Below the pieces are notes generated by a model that worked only from the letters and a program-made list of their open reading frames with translations, did no database searches and had not been told where the DNA came from. The translations under genes were made by a program, and so were the position numbers. From Nitrososphaerales archaeon (GTDB taxonomy: Archaea > Thermoproteota > Nitrososphaeria_A > Caldarchaeales > Wolframiiraptoraceae), in contig JAGDWP010000077.1 in assembly GCA_023269855.1 (NCBI GenBank), forward strand, positions 1-33,988: a DNA stretch of 33,988 bases. Reading direction: 5' to 3'. Every line of letters starts with the position of its first letter. The first letter of the stretch is position 1. Below, piece after piece: positions 9,707-20,173 of this stretch.

Positions 9707-11137
9707 TTGAAGTTGAAGAGGTTCATTATTCTATTAGCGATGCTTATTGTTTCTATGATTATTAGGATGTTTTTCTGGATCTTTGGTTATTCTTCGTATA
9801 CTAATTGGAGTATATATGATGTTGGTTATTATGTTGATTCAGGGGAGAAGCTAATTGTCTCACTGCTTTCCTTCAACCTGGATGTGGTTAAATCTTATCT
9901 TTTTCATCCTTTATTGGGATATTATACGACAGGTTTTACTTCAATTCTTTTTAGAGTTTTCCTAGATAAGTATAGTGCCGGTCTCCTCTCACCTATCTTG
10001 TTCTCTTCTCTTATGTGTCTTATTGTCTATCTTATTGGTGAGAAGATAGGTGGTTTCAAGATGGGCTTCATTGCATGGCTTCTAGCAACTTTTGATCCAT
10101 ACTCCATACAGTTCTCGACAACCTTTCTAGATATGCCTGCAACATTCTTCACAGCATTATTCTTCTATCTACTGGTAAAGTATTCTTCCAATGAAAACTT
10201 AAAGAAGTATTTGTTGATGGGGGTTGCCGGCGGATTGGCCATATCTTCTAAACATATCGTTATACCGACGATACTATTGCTAACAATCTTCTTCACTAAG
10301 AAAGCAAAGAATATCTTGCTCATCATAGCCGTAGCTATTCTTACATATGTTACTGTAAATATTGTGAAGTTTACTAGCTTAGAAAATCTAAGCTTAATAT
10401 TGTCATCAAACATTGAAGGTGGAGGAATAGGTATCCCTGCAATAATATATGGACCAATAGAAATAGGAAAACCATACACATACCCATGGTACATACTAAC
10501 ATACCTAGGATTAGGATACACAGGAATCGGAGTAGCGCCATACATAACACCTGTGATAACATTCATACTATTTTGCTACTATCGAATCTCTAAAAAATTA
10601 AAGGTTCTGAACGTGAAAAAGGAAAACTATAGTAGGACAATAATGTGGGTAGCCTGCTCCCTTATACCACTAATTCTACTCCCAAGAAACTACTGGATAC
10701 CTTTAAGCAGATTTCCGGGAATATCTTCTGAAAGTAACATATTGACAAAATTCTTCTATCCATACTATTACGTAATTACAATTGCGGCACTCTCTATCTT
10801 TATGGCATACCTAGTTATAAAAGAACCAAAACTGGATAATCAGGTCTTAAAAAATGTATCTACCCGTTACATAGACCGTGTACTCTTATCAGTTTCTCAT
10901 ATTATAGTTGTCCTTTTCCTATTACTATCTCCGTTAGGGCTTGCTGCTAATACTATCTATCCTTTCTGGGACTTTATTTTTACATTAATCATAAATATTG
11001 AAAAGGAGGAACCGATTATAAAGACTATGGGCGCTCAATTGTTAATCCTTACAGCGTTACTGCTAGTAGGGATACTGACAATAGCTTTGGTAGCTGAAGA
11101 TAAAAAAGGAGATAGTGTTTACAGAGTAGTTAACTAG
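9707..11137 (+). CDS. Polytopic membrane glycosyltransferase (PMT/ArnT-like, GT39/GT83 type)
   Basis: Many TM helices; FDPYSIQFSTTFLDMPATFFTALFFYLLVKYSSNENLKKYLLMGVAGGLAISSKH is typical of PMT_2-family proteins. TTG start. Confidence 0.75.
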   Translation: MKLKRFIILLAMLIVSMIIRMFFWIFGYSSYTNWSIYDVGYYVDSGEKLIVSLLSFNLDVVKSYLFHPLLGYYTTGFTSILFRVFLDKYSAGLLSPILFSSLMCLIVYLIGEKIGGFKMGFIAWLLATFDPYSIQFSTTFLDMPATFFTALFFYLLVKYSSNENLKKYLLMGVAGGLAISSKHIVIPTILLLTIFFTKKAKNILLIIAVAILTYVTVNIVKFTSLENLSLILSSNIEGGGIGIPAIIYGPIEIGKPYTYPWYILTYLGLGYTGIGVAPYITPVITFILFCYYRISKKLKVLNVKKENYSRTIMWVACSLIPLILLPRNYWIPLSRFPGISSESNILTKFFYPYYYVITIAALSIFMAYLVIKEPKLDNQVLKNVSTRYIDRVLLSVSHIIVVLFLLLSPLGLAANTIYPFWDFIFTLIINIEKEEPIIKTMGAQLLILTALLLVGILTIALVAEDKKGDSVYRVVN

Positions 11138-11155
11138 ATTTTTGAGCTAGCGACC

Positions 11156-11557
11156 TTATGGAACTAAAACTGCTGTTGGATATAGTTTTCCACCAGTGGT
11201 ATGCAAAGCGATCTCATTAGTAACGCCTCCTGTACTTAAGTACGTTGCACTAAATGGGATAGTTATCGTGGTACTGTTACCAACTGTCATCTGAATTGAA
11301 ACTGTTGATGAAAGTTTCCCGTTTATGAATATAGCGTCTATTACCGTATCGGATGAGCCGGTATTCTTCACGATCAACACGACCTGAGACTTACCAACGT
11401 CAGCATATGCTGATGTTATTTCTAGTTTCTCGAATCTTGTGAATATTCCTACTAGTCCTGATGCCCAGAATGCTACTGCGATAGCTATGACGATGGCGAC
11501 GGCGACAAGGATAACCGTGGCAACGACAGGGCTTATACCAAGCCTACTCCTACTCAT
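11156..11557 (-). CDS. Archaeal type IV pilin-like protein
   Basis: MSRSRLGISPVVATVILVAVAIVIAIAVAFWASGL: class III signal-peptide-like N-terminus of archaeal pilins/archaellins. The ORF track extends to 11641, but the internal ATG at 11557 gives the typical pilin N-terminus. Confidence 0.85.
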   Translation of the reverse strand: MSRSRLGISPVVATVILVAVAIVIAIAVAFWASGLVGIFTRFEKLEITSAYADVGKSQVVLIVKNTGSSDTVIDAIFINGKLSSTVSIQMTVGNSTTITIPFSATYLSTGGVTNEIALHTTGGKLYPTAVLVP

Positions 11558-11875
11558 GTATAGAAATGCTCCATCCCTCGAAATAAATTTTACTATAACA
11601 AAAAAGACAAAATAACCTGAAGTAATACACAGAGAACACAATGATATACTCGATCACTAAAGAATAATCTTTTTGGCCATCAACACTCAAGGAATTAAGT
11701 TAAAATATTGAAAGAACGTTATAACAATCTTATCTGCAAGTCTGGATATCTATAGAGATGCATGTGTAAGTCTCTAACCTGATTTACTTATGATGTTGCA
11801 TGAACATTTTGCTCACATTTTTCTATTCTCATCAATCTTCTCTTCATCAAAGCTTGGAATATTGGTGAAGGATGT

Positions 11876-13654
11876 TCAAGGTGTGGCCATTGGTGTAGCG
11901 AATATCTTGATCGATATTGTTCCTGAGAGCCATACAGCTATGAATGATACGATTGATAGAATGAATGCATGCTTAAACCCTGCTGCTATTACTCCTGACG
12001 AAACCTTGCCTGCTACAAGCCCACTGATAACAGCTATAATTATGACTGGTGGGAGGAAGAAGTGGATGAACTCTGCTAGTGAGATGTAGATTCTAGCGAT
12101 CTGGAGTAGGTTACGCATAAAGCTTACAAGTATGACTACTACGACTACGAGCATTATCGCAGTCATGTAGGGTATCATCATGAGAGGGAGGAGAGTAGAC
12201 CTCTTCTGCTTCTCAATCTCTTCAAGATTCTCCATGAAAGTAGCCAATACGTCGAAAGTCTCAGGCGCACCTCCACCCACATCTATAGCATCAATCAAAA
12301 CATATAGACTTGCTCTACTCATCCATCCGTGAACCCGCTTAACAAAATCTTGATAAACCTTCCTTAGAGACTCCCCCCAACCAATCTGCCTCGCAATAAT
12401 CTTCAAATGCTTGCTGAAACCACCGTATGGACGATCCTTCAAAGTAATAATACATTTCTCAGGGCTCATCCCTGTCTTCCTAGCTTCCGTCAAATCTCTC
12501 AAGAACAAAGTCATACCATGGAGGATACTTATACTCTCCTTACCGTATCTTTCATAGAAGACCATTCCTGGAGCAAATAAAACCATAAAGAATATGCATA
12601 GACCTAGCGAAGACTCATATCCTTGGACAAGACCCATAGCCTTCCTCAACTCAACAATTAACTGACTGGTGGCATCGAAAGGTGGAATAAATCTTAAGAC
12701 ATCAAGGAAGAATGGAGCAACAAACAACATCAAGATAATAGATGCGAAAGGTATAGTTAGATAGAAGACTTTGTATGGACGTGTATCAGTCATAGGATAT
12801 TTGGGCTGAGTGATATCTGCTAGATAGAGGAAGACTAGTGATAGTAGAGGCATGACGAGGTATGCGAATATTACGAACTGCTCCGAGGGCAAGGTCATGA
12901 ACTCGGAGGGCATAGCTCTAGAAACAATATAAACAATGTATACGACGAGTGAGAGCATCATTGTGATAGCTGCATAAGCCTCCATAAGCATACCCATCCT
13001 CTCACCTATAATCCTCATCTTACCCATACGGGAATCAAAGATCTGCTCAGTCTTACGTATCAAGAAGTGTACAACATCTCCACCACTCCTAAGAGTGGAG
13101 GCATAACCCATAATCAAGTCACGGTAATCTTTCGATGGAACACCTTTAGCCATATTCTCCAATGCAGATACGGGATCTATCCCTCCAGTCTTAACAGCAA
13201 TCTCCGCATTCCGAGCGGCCTTCGCAATATTAGGCATAAGCTCACCCTTCGCAATACGGCTAAGACTAGTATATGGAGCGATACCCCCAGTCGCCATAAC
13301 AGCTAGATACGTAGCAGCGTACGGTACCTCGCTCTCAAGAACACTGGAGACAGATGAAGCTTCACCATAAGGATAGAGAACGCCCATCATAAAAACAAGA
13401 AGAGGAATAGTAAGCAATAATAGAGAAAATAGTAGGTTACCAGTAAATAAGAAGATGAGGAGTGAGCCAGCGCCTGTAGCGAGCAATGAGATAACGGTTA
13501 AACCTGCAACAATGGAAGCGTATGCTTCTGGATGAATACGTTTCCCAGAGCTTTCAAGCTTAGCAGCAATCCCTGGAAATAACTTCAAGATATACAATCC
13601 TATACCTCTAAAATTAGCATATGAGAATCCACTAAAACTCTCTAGGAAACCCAT
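11876..13654 (-). CDS. Type II/IV secretion platform membrane protein (TadC/FlaJ-like, two T2SSF domains)
   Basis: 592 aa; two copies of the T2SSF-like pattern (VPYAATYLAVMATGGIAPYTSLSRIAKGE..., LTEARKTGMSPEKCIITLKDRPYGGFSKHLKIIARQIGWGESL...), several TM helices. Confidence 0.88.
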   Translation of the reverse strand: MGFLESFSGFSYANFRGIGLYILKLFPGIAAKLESSGKRIHPEAYASIVAGLTVISLLATGAGSLLIFLFTGNLLFSLLLLTIPLLVFMMGVLYPYGEASSVSSVLESEVPYAATYLAVMATGGIAPYTSLSRIAKGELMPNIAKAARNAEIAVKTGGIDPVSALENMAKGVPSKDYRDLIMGYASTLRSGGDVVHFLIRKTEQIFDSRMGKMRIIGERMGMLMEAYAAITMMLSLVVYIVYIVSRAMPSEFMTLPSEQFVIFAYLVMPLLSLVFLYLADITQPKYPMTDTRPYKVFYLTIPFASIILMLFVAPFFLDVLRFIPPFDATSQLIVELRKAMGLVQGYESSLGLCIFFMVLFAPGMVFYERYGKESISILHGMTLFLRDLTEARKTGMSPEKCIITLKDRPYGGFSKHLKIIARQIGWGESLRKVYQDFVKRVHGWMSRASLYVLIDAIDVGGGAPETFDVLATFMENLEEIEKQKRSTLLPLMMIPYMTAIMLVVVVVILVSFMRNLLQIARIYISLAEFIHFFLPPVIIIAVISGLVAGKVSSGVIAAGFKHAFILSIVSFIAVWLSGTISIKIFATPMATP

Positions 13655-13777
13655 ACCACTAAAAAATCAACCACCAAATATATAAAATTTCTTAGAACCG
13701 GAAACCTAACCACGATTATTAAAGATTGAAGACCCAATTTGAAAAGGTCAAGCCTTGAGCCTTTCAAGTACAGTATA

Positions 13778-14341
13778 TTATTGTTTCTCAGTATTTTTGA
13801 GACCTCTTTGTTTAATTATGATAGATCTATCGGTCTCGATGAGATTAATCAGTGCTTCCAAGACTTTGACTACACTCTCTTTATCATATGCCACGGTTGG
13901 GTATACGGGGGTTGTCTCCGGAACTTTCAAAGCAGACCTAATAGCTTCTACACTTAACTTTTTATCCTTATCATACTTGTTCGCAGAAACTATATGCACC
14001 GTTTTCGGATTCATAGACCTGAAATATATATACATGTGGAGTGCCTCGTTTAAACTCGTGGGGTCACTGCTATCAACCATGAAGAGATAACCATCCATCC
14101 CTATTGAGAGAACCCTCCACATAAAATGGAACCTACTCTGACCAGGAGTACCGAATAATCTAACAAAGTGTCCACCTACTCTTACAAGCCCGAAATCCAG
14201 AGCAACAGTAGTCGTTGATTTTACTTGATCATCTGATAGAACCCGTTTATCAGTTGTAAGCGCCTCCCCACATATAGTCTTGATTAGAGTAGTCTTACCA
14301 GCATTATAAGGTCCAGTAACAACTATCTTATAGATCTTCAT
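13778..14341 (-). CDS. Small Ras-like GTPase (COG2229/MglA-like)
   Basis: G1 GPYNAGKTTL, G3-like LFGTPGQSRFHFMW, G4 ANKYDKD. Confidence 0.88.
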   Translation of the reverse strand: MKIYKIVVTGPYNAGKTTLIKTICGEALTTDKRVLSDDQVKSTTTVALDFGLVRVGGHFVRLFGTPGQSRFHFMWRVLSIGMDGYLFMVDSSDPTSLNEALHMYIYFRSMNPKTVHIVSANKYDKDKKLSVEAIRSALKVPETTPVYPTVAYDKESVVKVLEALINLIETDRSIIIKQRGLKNTEKQ

Positions 14342-14706
14342 GGCTTACCTGATAAGAACGCTTCAAGTATCAAGTTGATGAATCCGAGATTCGGGTTAGG
14401 CTTAGTAACACAGATAACATAGTGATCCCTATACAATCTAATAAGCAAGTATCTCTTATCTTTCAATTGGACATCAATCTTTTCATAACTCTTAGAATTC
14501 AGTAATTCGACAACAGCTGCGGCTGCTCCACCGATCGCCGCTGTAGCTGCGGCAATATACTCAGGGTTGAAGTCTATGTTTGCACTAAATGTTACAGGGC
14601 TCCCATCTTGCGAGACTATAGCTACTGCGTCAACCCAACCTTTACTGCTAACCATGATGCTTTCAACGAGAACCTGGAAAGTCTCATACGCTGTGGCCAT
14701 ACTCAT
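14338..14706 (-). CDS. Roadblock/LC7-domain protein
   Basis: SKGWVDAVAIVSQDGSPVTFSANIDFNPEYIAAATAAIGGAAAAVVELLNSKSYEKIDVQLKDKRYLLIRLYRDHYVICVT; ATGA overlap with the GTPase gene. Confidence 0.8.
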   Translation of the reverse strand: MSMATAYETFQVLVESIMVSSKGWVDAVAIVSQDGSPVTFSANIDFNPEYIAAATAAIGGAAAAVVELLNSKSYEKIDVQLKDKRYLLIRLYRDHYVICVTKPNPNLGFINLILEAFLSGKP

Positions 14707-15308
14707 CCACTCTTCTTGATAATTGATGTAACATAATCTTTCAAGAGCTGCCTGGCTTCATCCACATCTATCACGGTGTCTGGGCCTCCAAGCAATAATG
14801 CGAAGACCTCCATCTCACCTACCTGCGTAACAGATAGTATATAACCTTGAACACTATCTTTTATGTTGATCACCTCAGTAGGGAAACCGCTCCTCCTCAA
14901 AGTTGCAACGATATCTGCGAGGATAGCTGCCAGCTTATCCTCCTCCTTAACATTGTATGCTTCAATCGACATTCCCGCTAGATTGAATAAGAAAACAGAA
15001 TTTACGGCTAGAGCTGCAGAGATTTCTTCAAGAGATTCAAGTCCTCCCGCAATCCTAACAACTTCAGTAGGTTGAGGTTTTTGAATAGCTTTAGTAGTTG
15101 AAACAGTAGAAGATGGTGGGATTGAAGGTGCCGCAGGTGTAGGAGAAGGTGAAGTCTGAATAGAGGCGACGACTCTGGACACTTTTCTAGCTAAAGTAAG
15201 TATGAAAACAAGTGATAGAATAGAAAAAGCAACAGCGACAATAACGAGGATAAAGATCAAGAATGGGCTTGAAAGTATGCTTGTAAGAGTGTCTAGTAAT
15301 CCGTCCAT
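14703..15308 (-). CDS. Membrane-anchored roadblock/LC7-like protein (N-terminal TM plus Pro/Ser/Thr linker)
   Basis: MDGLLDTLTSILSSPFLIFILVIVAVAFSILSLVFILTLARKV, P/S/T-rich linker, then GGLESLEEISAALAVNSVFLFNLAGMSIEAYNVKEEDKLAAILADIVATLRR... ATG at 15308 chosen inside the longer ORF to 15404. Confidence 0.65.
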   Translation of the reverse strand: MDGLLDTLTSILSSPFLIFILVIVAVAFSILSLVFILTLARKVSRVVASIQTSPSPTPAAPSIPPSSTVSTTKAIQKPQPTEVVRIAGGLESLEEISAALAVNSVFLFNLAGMSIEAYNVKEEDKLAAILADIVATLRRSGFPTEVINIKDSVQGYILSVTQVGEMEVFALLLGGPDTVIDVDEARQLLKDYVTSIIKKSG

Positions 15309-15655
15309 ACTGTATAAAATACACTTTTCCTTACTTAAATTATTTTTCGCGACGTTTTTCCCATACCTCGATCTAGGGTAATACCCGAAAACTTTATGCT
15401 TCACTCATGCTGAGACCACTCCATTGTAAGATTGAGAAGACCTGGGAAACAATAACTTATCATATTCTAGACTTGGAAGACTGTATGGATGACTGTCTGG
15501 CCAAAACCTAACAGCGAAAGATCATCACGATGGATATGGGAAACACTGTGTAGAGTTTTCAGGCTAGATTAACTCATTAGACCTGGAATGATACTGGAGG
15601 GAAAAAGAATTTAAGACTGGTTTGGCAGAATTATCATTAGTGGAGAGGGTACTAG

Positions 15656-17467
15656 ATGCCCTTATTTATGAAAGAGAAGAAAGAAGAGAAACCGAGAGAG
15701 GATAAAGGTTTCAGGGTTGATCCTGTGCCTCCAGATTATGAGGTTCTCCAACGCTACCCTGTAAGAGAAGAATTTGCTGAAGTAGTCATAGCAGCTAAGC
15801 CTGGAATAGTTGTTGAACCCATCTACTTCGTTAGAGAAGTAGAGTTGAACGAGCAGGAAGCTAAGGCATTGGAGAGATTGAAAGACTTTCTAGCTAAAGA
15901 GCTTGAGCCTCCCACTGTTGGAGAAGAACAGGAAGTTAAGAAGATACTCCTCGACTCAGCAGATAAGCTATTGAAGAAATATGGTAAGGGAATAGGAGTA
16001 GTTACTGAAGATTCTAAGAAGAAGCTCTTCTACTATCTTGAGAGAGACCTTCTCGGCTTTGGTATTCTTAACGTGATCATGGAGGACTACAGGATCGAAG
16101 ACATATCCTGTGATGGAGTGAACGTTCCAATATATGTATGGCATAGAGATTTCGAAAGCATGCCTACAAACATAATGTTTACAGATAGAGCAGTATTAGA
16201 CGACTTCATAATCCAGCTAGCTCACAAAGCGGGAAAACACATCTCCTCTGCCTTCCCAATGCTTGACGCAATGATATATGGGAAACACAGGCTTGCAGCA
16301 ACCTTCAGAGAAGAAGTCTCGCCACGTGGGTCAACATTCACTATTAGGAAGTTTAGAGAGAAACCGTTCAGCATAATCGAGCTTATACAGAGCAACGTAA
16401 TCAATACAGATCTTGCAGCGTACTTCTGGCTACTCTTAGAGAATAAAGCAAACATAATGGTTGCTGGAGCAACGGGAAGCGGAAAAACGACACTGCTGAA
16501 TGCTTTATCATGCTTCATCAAGCCGAGGATGAAGATAATAACATGTGAAGAGACAGCTGAGCTAAACATGCCGACTGAAAACTGGGTGAGATTCGTAACC
16601 CGTGAAAGCTATGGACTAGGATCGACAAAGACTGGAGAAATAACCTTATACGACCTAGTCAGAATGAGCTTACGATACCGCCCCGACTACCTAATCGTAG
16701 GAGAGATAAGAGGGGAAGAAGCATTCGTCCTATTCCAAGCTATCGCGACAGGTCATGGAGGCCTCTCCACTGTACATGCTGAGAGTATTGAGACTGCTGT
16801 TAGAAGGCTTACAAGTCCGCCGATGAATATTCCTCCAAGTCACATTCCGCTCCTCGATGTTTTATGTCTTGTTGAGAGAACGCTGCTTCCTAAACCATTT
16901 AAAAGGGCAACCTTCGGTAGAAGGATGAGATATGTTTGGGAGATTGCAGACTATGAGAAATATATTACGGTTGCTGAATGGGATCCGTTAACCGATAGTT
17001 TCACAATTGATTTTGATAAGAGTGTGCTTCTAGATCAGATAGCTTTGAGATGGGGTAAGAAGAAACCCGATATGATTAGGGAGGTAATGAAGAGGAAGGC
17101 TCTTCTTGACTGGATGGTTAAGAAGGATGTTAAAGAAATAAGCGAGGTCGCTAGAATAGTCTACTCATACTATACTGACCCTGACCGTTTAATTAGAGAA
17201 CTAGGCATTAGGGTTGAAGAGATAGTTGTTCCAACGATATCTGTTAAGCCGAGGGAAGTACCATTAGAGAAAGTTGAACTAGCAATAGGATACATAATTG
17301 AGCTTCTCAGAGCAAATAATGGGACCGTACCTTATTATCAAGTCTTCGTTAAGATACCTTTACCAAAAGACGTCATCGTTGAAGCATTGAAACAATTAAG
17401 AGAAGAAGGAACAATATATATCGAATCAATGAATGTTAAACTGAGGGAAGCAGCTAGAAGTATGTAG
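15656..17467 (+). CDS. Type II/IV secretion system ATPase (TadA/FlaI/GspE family)
   Basis: Walker A MVAGATGSGKTTLLNAL, Asp-box/His-box region PDYLIVGEIRGEEAFVLFQAIATGHGGLSTVHAES. Confidence 0.95.
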   Translation: MPLFMKEKKEEKPREDKGFRVDPVPPDYEVLQRYPVREEFAEVVIAAKPGIVVEPIYFVREVELNEQEAKALERLKDFLAKELEPPTVGEEQEVKKILLDSADKLLKKYGKGIGVVTEDSKKKLFYYLERDLLGFGILNVIMEDYRIEDISCDGVNVPIYVWHRDFESMPTNIMFTDRAVLDDFIIQLAHKAGKHISSAFPMLDAMIYGKHRLAATFREEVSPRGSTFTIRKFREKPFSIIELIQSNVINTDLAAYFWLLLENKANIMVAGATGSGKTTLLNALSCFIKPRMKIITCEETAELNMPTENWVRFVTRESYGLGSTKTGEITLYDLVRMSLRYRPDYLIVGEIRGEEAFVLFQAIATGHGGLSTVHAESIETAVRRLTSPPMNIPPSHIPLLDVLCLVERTLLPKPFKRATFGRRMRYVWEIADYEKYITVAEWDPLTDSFTIDFDKSVLLDQIALRWGKKKPDMIREVMKRKALLDWMVKKDVKEISEVARIVYSYYTDPDRLIRELGIRVEEIVVPTISVKPREVPLEKVELAIGYIIELLRANNGTVPYYQVFVKIPLPKDVIVEALKQLREEGTIYIESMNVKLREAARSM

Positions 17468-17542
17468 CTGAACATTACTAAGTCAACATCACCTTATATT
17501 ATTGTGATAACATTTAAAAACATGGGATACAAATTACATCTT

Positions 17543-18136
17543 ATGCCTAAGAAGATAGTTTTCTATACATCTGAGGATGAATTATCTTCCAAGGTTCTAA
17601 GAATACTGAATGGTTTAATTGGTGAAGTAAAAAATATGGCCAAATTATCTTCACGAGATCAATGGCCTGCCTTCTCTATAACAAGCGTAAAGATTAGTCT
17701 ACCTTCAACGCTTGGAAAGAGTGAAGAGCTTGAATGCGAGATCTGGACAGCGCCGAAAAGCTATGAAGAATCCCTGAAGACGAAATATGGTTTAGCAGGT
17801 TTACCCGCTGTTAAGATAGGTGACTCAGTCTTCATAGGAGAACATGCTCTAAGTATTGCTTCAGACCTGCATACGCTATTGACAGCTAGTAAGTTTACGA
17901 GCGCTGAGCAGATACTCTACCATCTAGCTGCTACAGCTAAAAGCCTTGCCGAAGCACAGATAGAAGAAGCCAGGAAAGAATTCGAATTAAAGGAAGCACC
18001 GATATCTAACGTTTTTAGACAGACTATAAGTGAGAAACTATCCAACCTAGAGAAACTGTATAAAGAGAAGAAGATAGATGAAGAAACATATAGGAAGATG
18101 AAGAAAACGTATGAAGAACTCCTCGGAAGAGCTTGA
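17543..18136 (+). CDS. Thioredoxin-fold-like protein with short C-terminal SHOCT-like helical tail
   Basis: KIVFYTSEDELSSKVLRILNGLI ... YGLAGLPAVKIGDSVFIGEHALSI resembles the cis-Pro half of a Trx fold without CxxC; tail LSNLEKLYKEKKIDEETYRKMKKTYEELLGRA. ORF track start 17504; ATG at 17543 preferred. Confidence 0.45.
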   Translation: MPKKIVFYTSEDELSSKVLRILNGLIGEVKNMAKLSSRDQWPAFSITSVKISLPSTLGKSEELECEIWTAPKSYEESLKTKYGLAGLPAVKIGDSVFIGEHALSIASDLHTLLTASKFTSAEQILYHLAATAKSLAEAQIEEARKEFELKEAPISNVFRQTISEKLSNLEKLYKEKKIDEETYRKMKKTYEELLGRA

Positions 18137-18416
18137 AGAATTAATGAGAAGCTATTGCATCTTTTTCAAACATGTAAAATTACTTGAGAAACTGATTATT
18201 GCATCATTGGATGATAAGGGATTAAGGCTTGTGGTGAAATGGCCAACAGGGAGCAAGACACGAGAAGAATGATTATCTCAATAGATAAGGGGAGAAGCTT
18301 TTGCAGAGAGTAACTAATAATGTAACCTCTTAAGATTCAATTCGAGGAGGATTTATTAAAGAAATAATTATATATCCAGTTGTTTGATTTAGTGACGTTA
18401 TAGGGTGGTGTAGCAT

Positions 18417-18785
18417 ATGTCTACTCGTGCTGAAAAGATAAGAAGTGTAGTTAGTGAATTTATGAGGGGTAACCCTGATGTTACAGGCTTGGCTATAATT
18501 AGTGTTGAAGGATTAGTAATTGAGAGTAGTTTACCTCCTGGACTGGATGAAGAACGTGCTTCAGCTGCTTTCTCAGCTCTTCAAAGCATCGTTGAGAGAG
18601 TTGCAGACCAAGTAGCATTGGGTAAATTGAACTTCCTAATACTTCTCACAGATAAGGGTGGAGCGATACTTTACCCTGGAAAGAAATCATCACTAATCAT
18701 ACTAATGAGTCCTAAAGCGAAGATAGGACTACTAGTAATAGACGTAAAAGATCTGGTAGAAAAATTGAAAGACATAATTGATTAA
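18417..18785 (+). CDS. Roadblock/LC7-domain protein (MglB-like)
   Basis: IRSVVSEFMRGNPDVTGLAIISVEGLVIESSLPPGLDEERASAAFSALQSIVERVADQVALGKLNFLILLTDKGGAILYPG. Confidence 0.88.
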   Translation: MSTRAEKIRSVVSEFMRGNPDVTGLAIISVEGLVIESSLPPGLDEERASAAFSALQSIVERVADQVALGKLNFLILLTDKGGAILYPGKKSSLIILMSPKAKIGLLVIDVKDLVEKLKDIID

Positions 18786-18990
18786 ACACAACCTCCTATT
18801 TTGGCCAGCAATCTCAACCTAAAAATGCTATAGACAAACTAACTTTCCAACGTACCCTAGTATTGAAAAATCATGAATCTAATCTTATAACCATAATCTT
18901 ACTATGCTTGATCTAAATAAATGACGTATTCTTTCAAGTAGCAAAAATGTTTATATATTTTGCATTCGGGTTTATAAATAAGGTTAGAGA

Positions 18991-20160
18991 TTGATAGACT
19001 ATGAGAGACTCAAACGATTAAAGAGGAAGGGATTAACAGTAGTTGAGGTAGTTGTAATTGCTTCGATTGTCTTAGCTTTAGGAATATTTCTAATGATGTA
19101 TTCTGCTGGATTATTCTCTGCTACGGCATTGGATTTAACAGAGCAGACAGATAGGAATATACAGCTTCTCAGAGGTATACTCCTCATAGAAGGAGTAGAC
19201 TACCATGTGGGGGAAGATGGAAGAGATATTGCAGAAATTTATGTTAGAAATATTGCAAAATATTCTATAGACTTGACTGTAACCAGGATAGAGCTTCTAG
19301 TCTCCAATGAAGTACTACATGATGCTATACCTAGAGGCTCATATGGATTTGGAAACTTAACTAAGTTGAGAATCGGTGAAAGAGCTAAGCTGTCTGCTCC
19401 AGTATGTAATGAATGTCAGAAAGGGGAAAAATTGATCTACAGAGTTTGGTACATCTCCTCAGCACTATACAATGTTGACAATCCCCTGTTATCTATAAGT
19501 GACATGCTGTATGTTGAAGTAAAAATAGTGAAGCCGATCGGAGCTGAGGCCGTTTTGAAATGCCCGATACCTAGTGACAACTGGATAATGATAGATTATG
19601 TAGACCCAGTAACTGGAGCAATTTTTGGACGTATAAGCAGTTTAAACCCGGTTGTTAACATAAGACCCGGTCTTGCATCCATTCAAGCTGAAGATATGCC
19701 TTTCACAGTAACTGTCACAGAGATTGAAGGCGGGAGAACGGGTACGGGATCAAGGCCAATAGATGTACCTACGGTTCGTCTTGAACGTGTTCAAGGAGAC
19801 TATGGCGGTCTCCAAACACCATATAGAATAACTATAAGCTCTGATTGGAACATCATCCAGAGAGAATGGGTTCTAGACGGTATCCCTGGAAAAATACATG
19901 TAAGTGGCATATTCTTACAGTGGTCCAGAATAGATAGAATAATTGAAGGAATTATGCTTGAACTAGGATACGGCGAGGTAGGAAACTACAAAGTTAAAGT
20001 TACTCTAAAAGATTGTGATGGAGACACACTTTACACTTCCTCGATCAATGCTACTGTTAATGAGATTAACGTGTTTGAGGTAAGATTCATCCCCGTTTCA
20101 GGGCCCACGAGATTTGACCAAGTATATTATGTTGAAACTAAGGTTGAAGAGCTGTCTTGA
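18991..20160 (+). CDS. Pilin-like / N-terminally anchored extracellular protein, paralogue of the next gene
   Basis: KRLKRKGLTVVEVVVIASIVLALGIFLMMYSAGLF N-terminal pilin-like helix; CNEC and YVDPV motifs shared with the 20174 gene. TTG start. Confidence 0.65.
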   Translation: MIDYERLKRLKRKGLTVVEVVVIASIVLALGIFLMMYSAGLFSATALDLTEQTDRNIQLLRGILLIEGVDYHVGEDGRDIAEIYVRNIAKYSIDLTVTRIELLVSNEVLHDAIPRGSYGFGNLTKLRIGERAKLSAPVCNECQKGEKLIYRVWYISSALYNVDNPLLSISDMLYVEVKIVKPIGAEAVLKCPIPSDNWIMIDYVDPVTGAIFGRISSLNPVVNIRPGLASIQAEDMPFTVTVTEIEGGRTGTGSRPIDVPTVRLERVQGDYGGLQTPYRITISSDWNIIQREWVLDGIPGKIHVSGIFLQWSRIDRIIEGIMLELGYGEVGNYKVKVTLKDCDGDTLYTSSINATVNEINVFEVRFIPVSGPTRFDQVYYVETKVEELS

Positions 20161-20173
20161 GGAGGTTGAATGT

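Noticed and set aside
11790-12089. Plus ORF 11790..12089
   Set aside because: Antisense to the TadC-like gene 3' end.
18144-18272. 42-aa ORF MRSYCIFFKHVKLLEKLIIASLDDKGLRLVVKWPTGSKTREE
   Set aside because: Short, no recognisable family; could be real but cannot be supported from the sequence alone.
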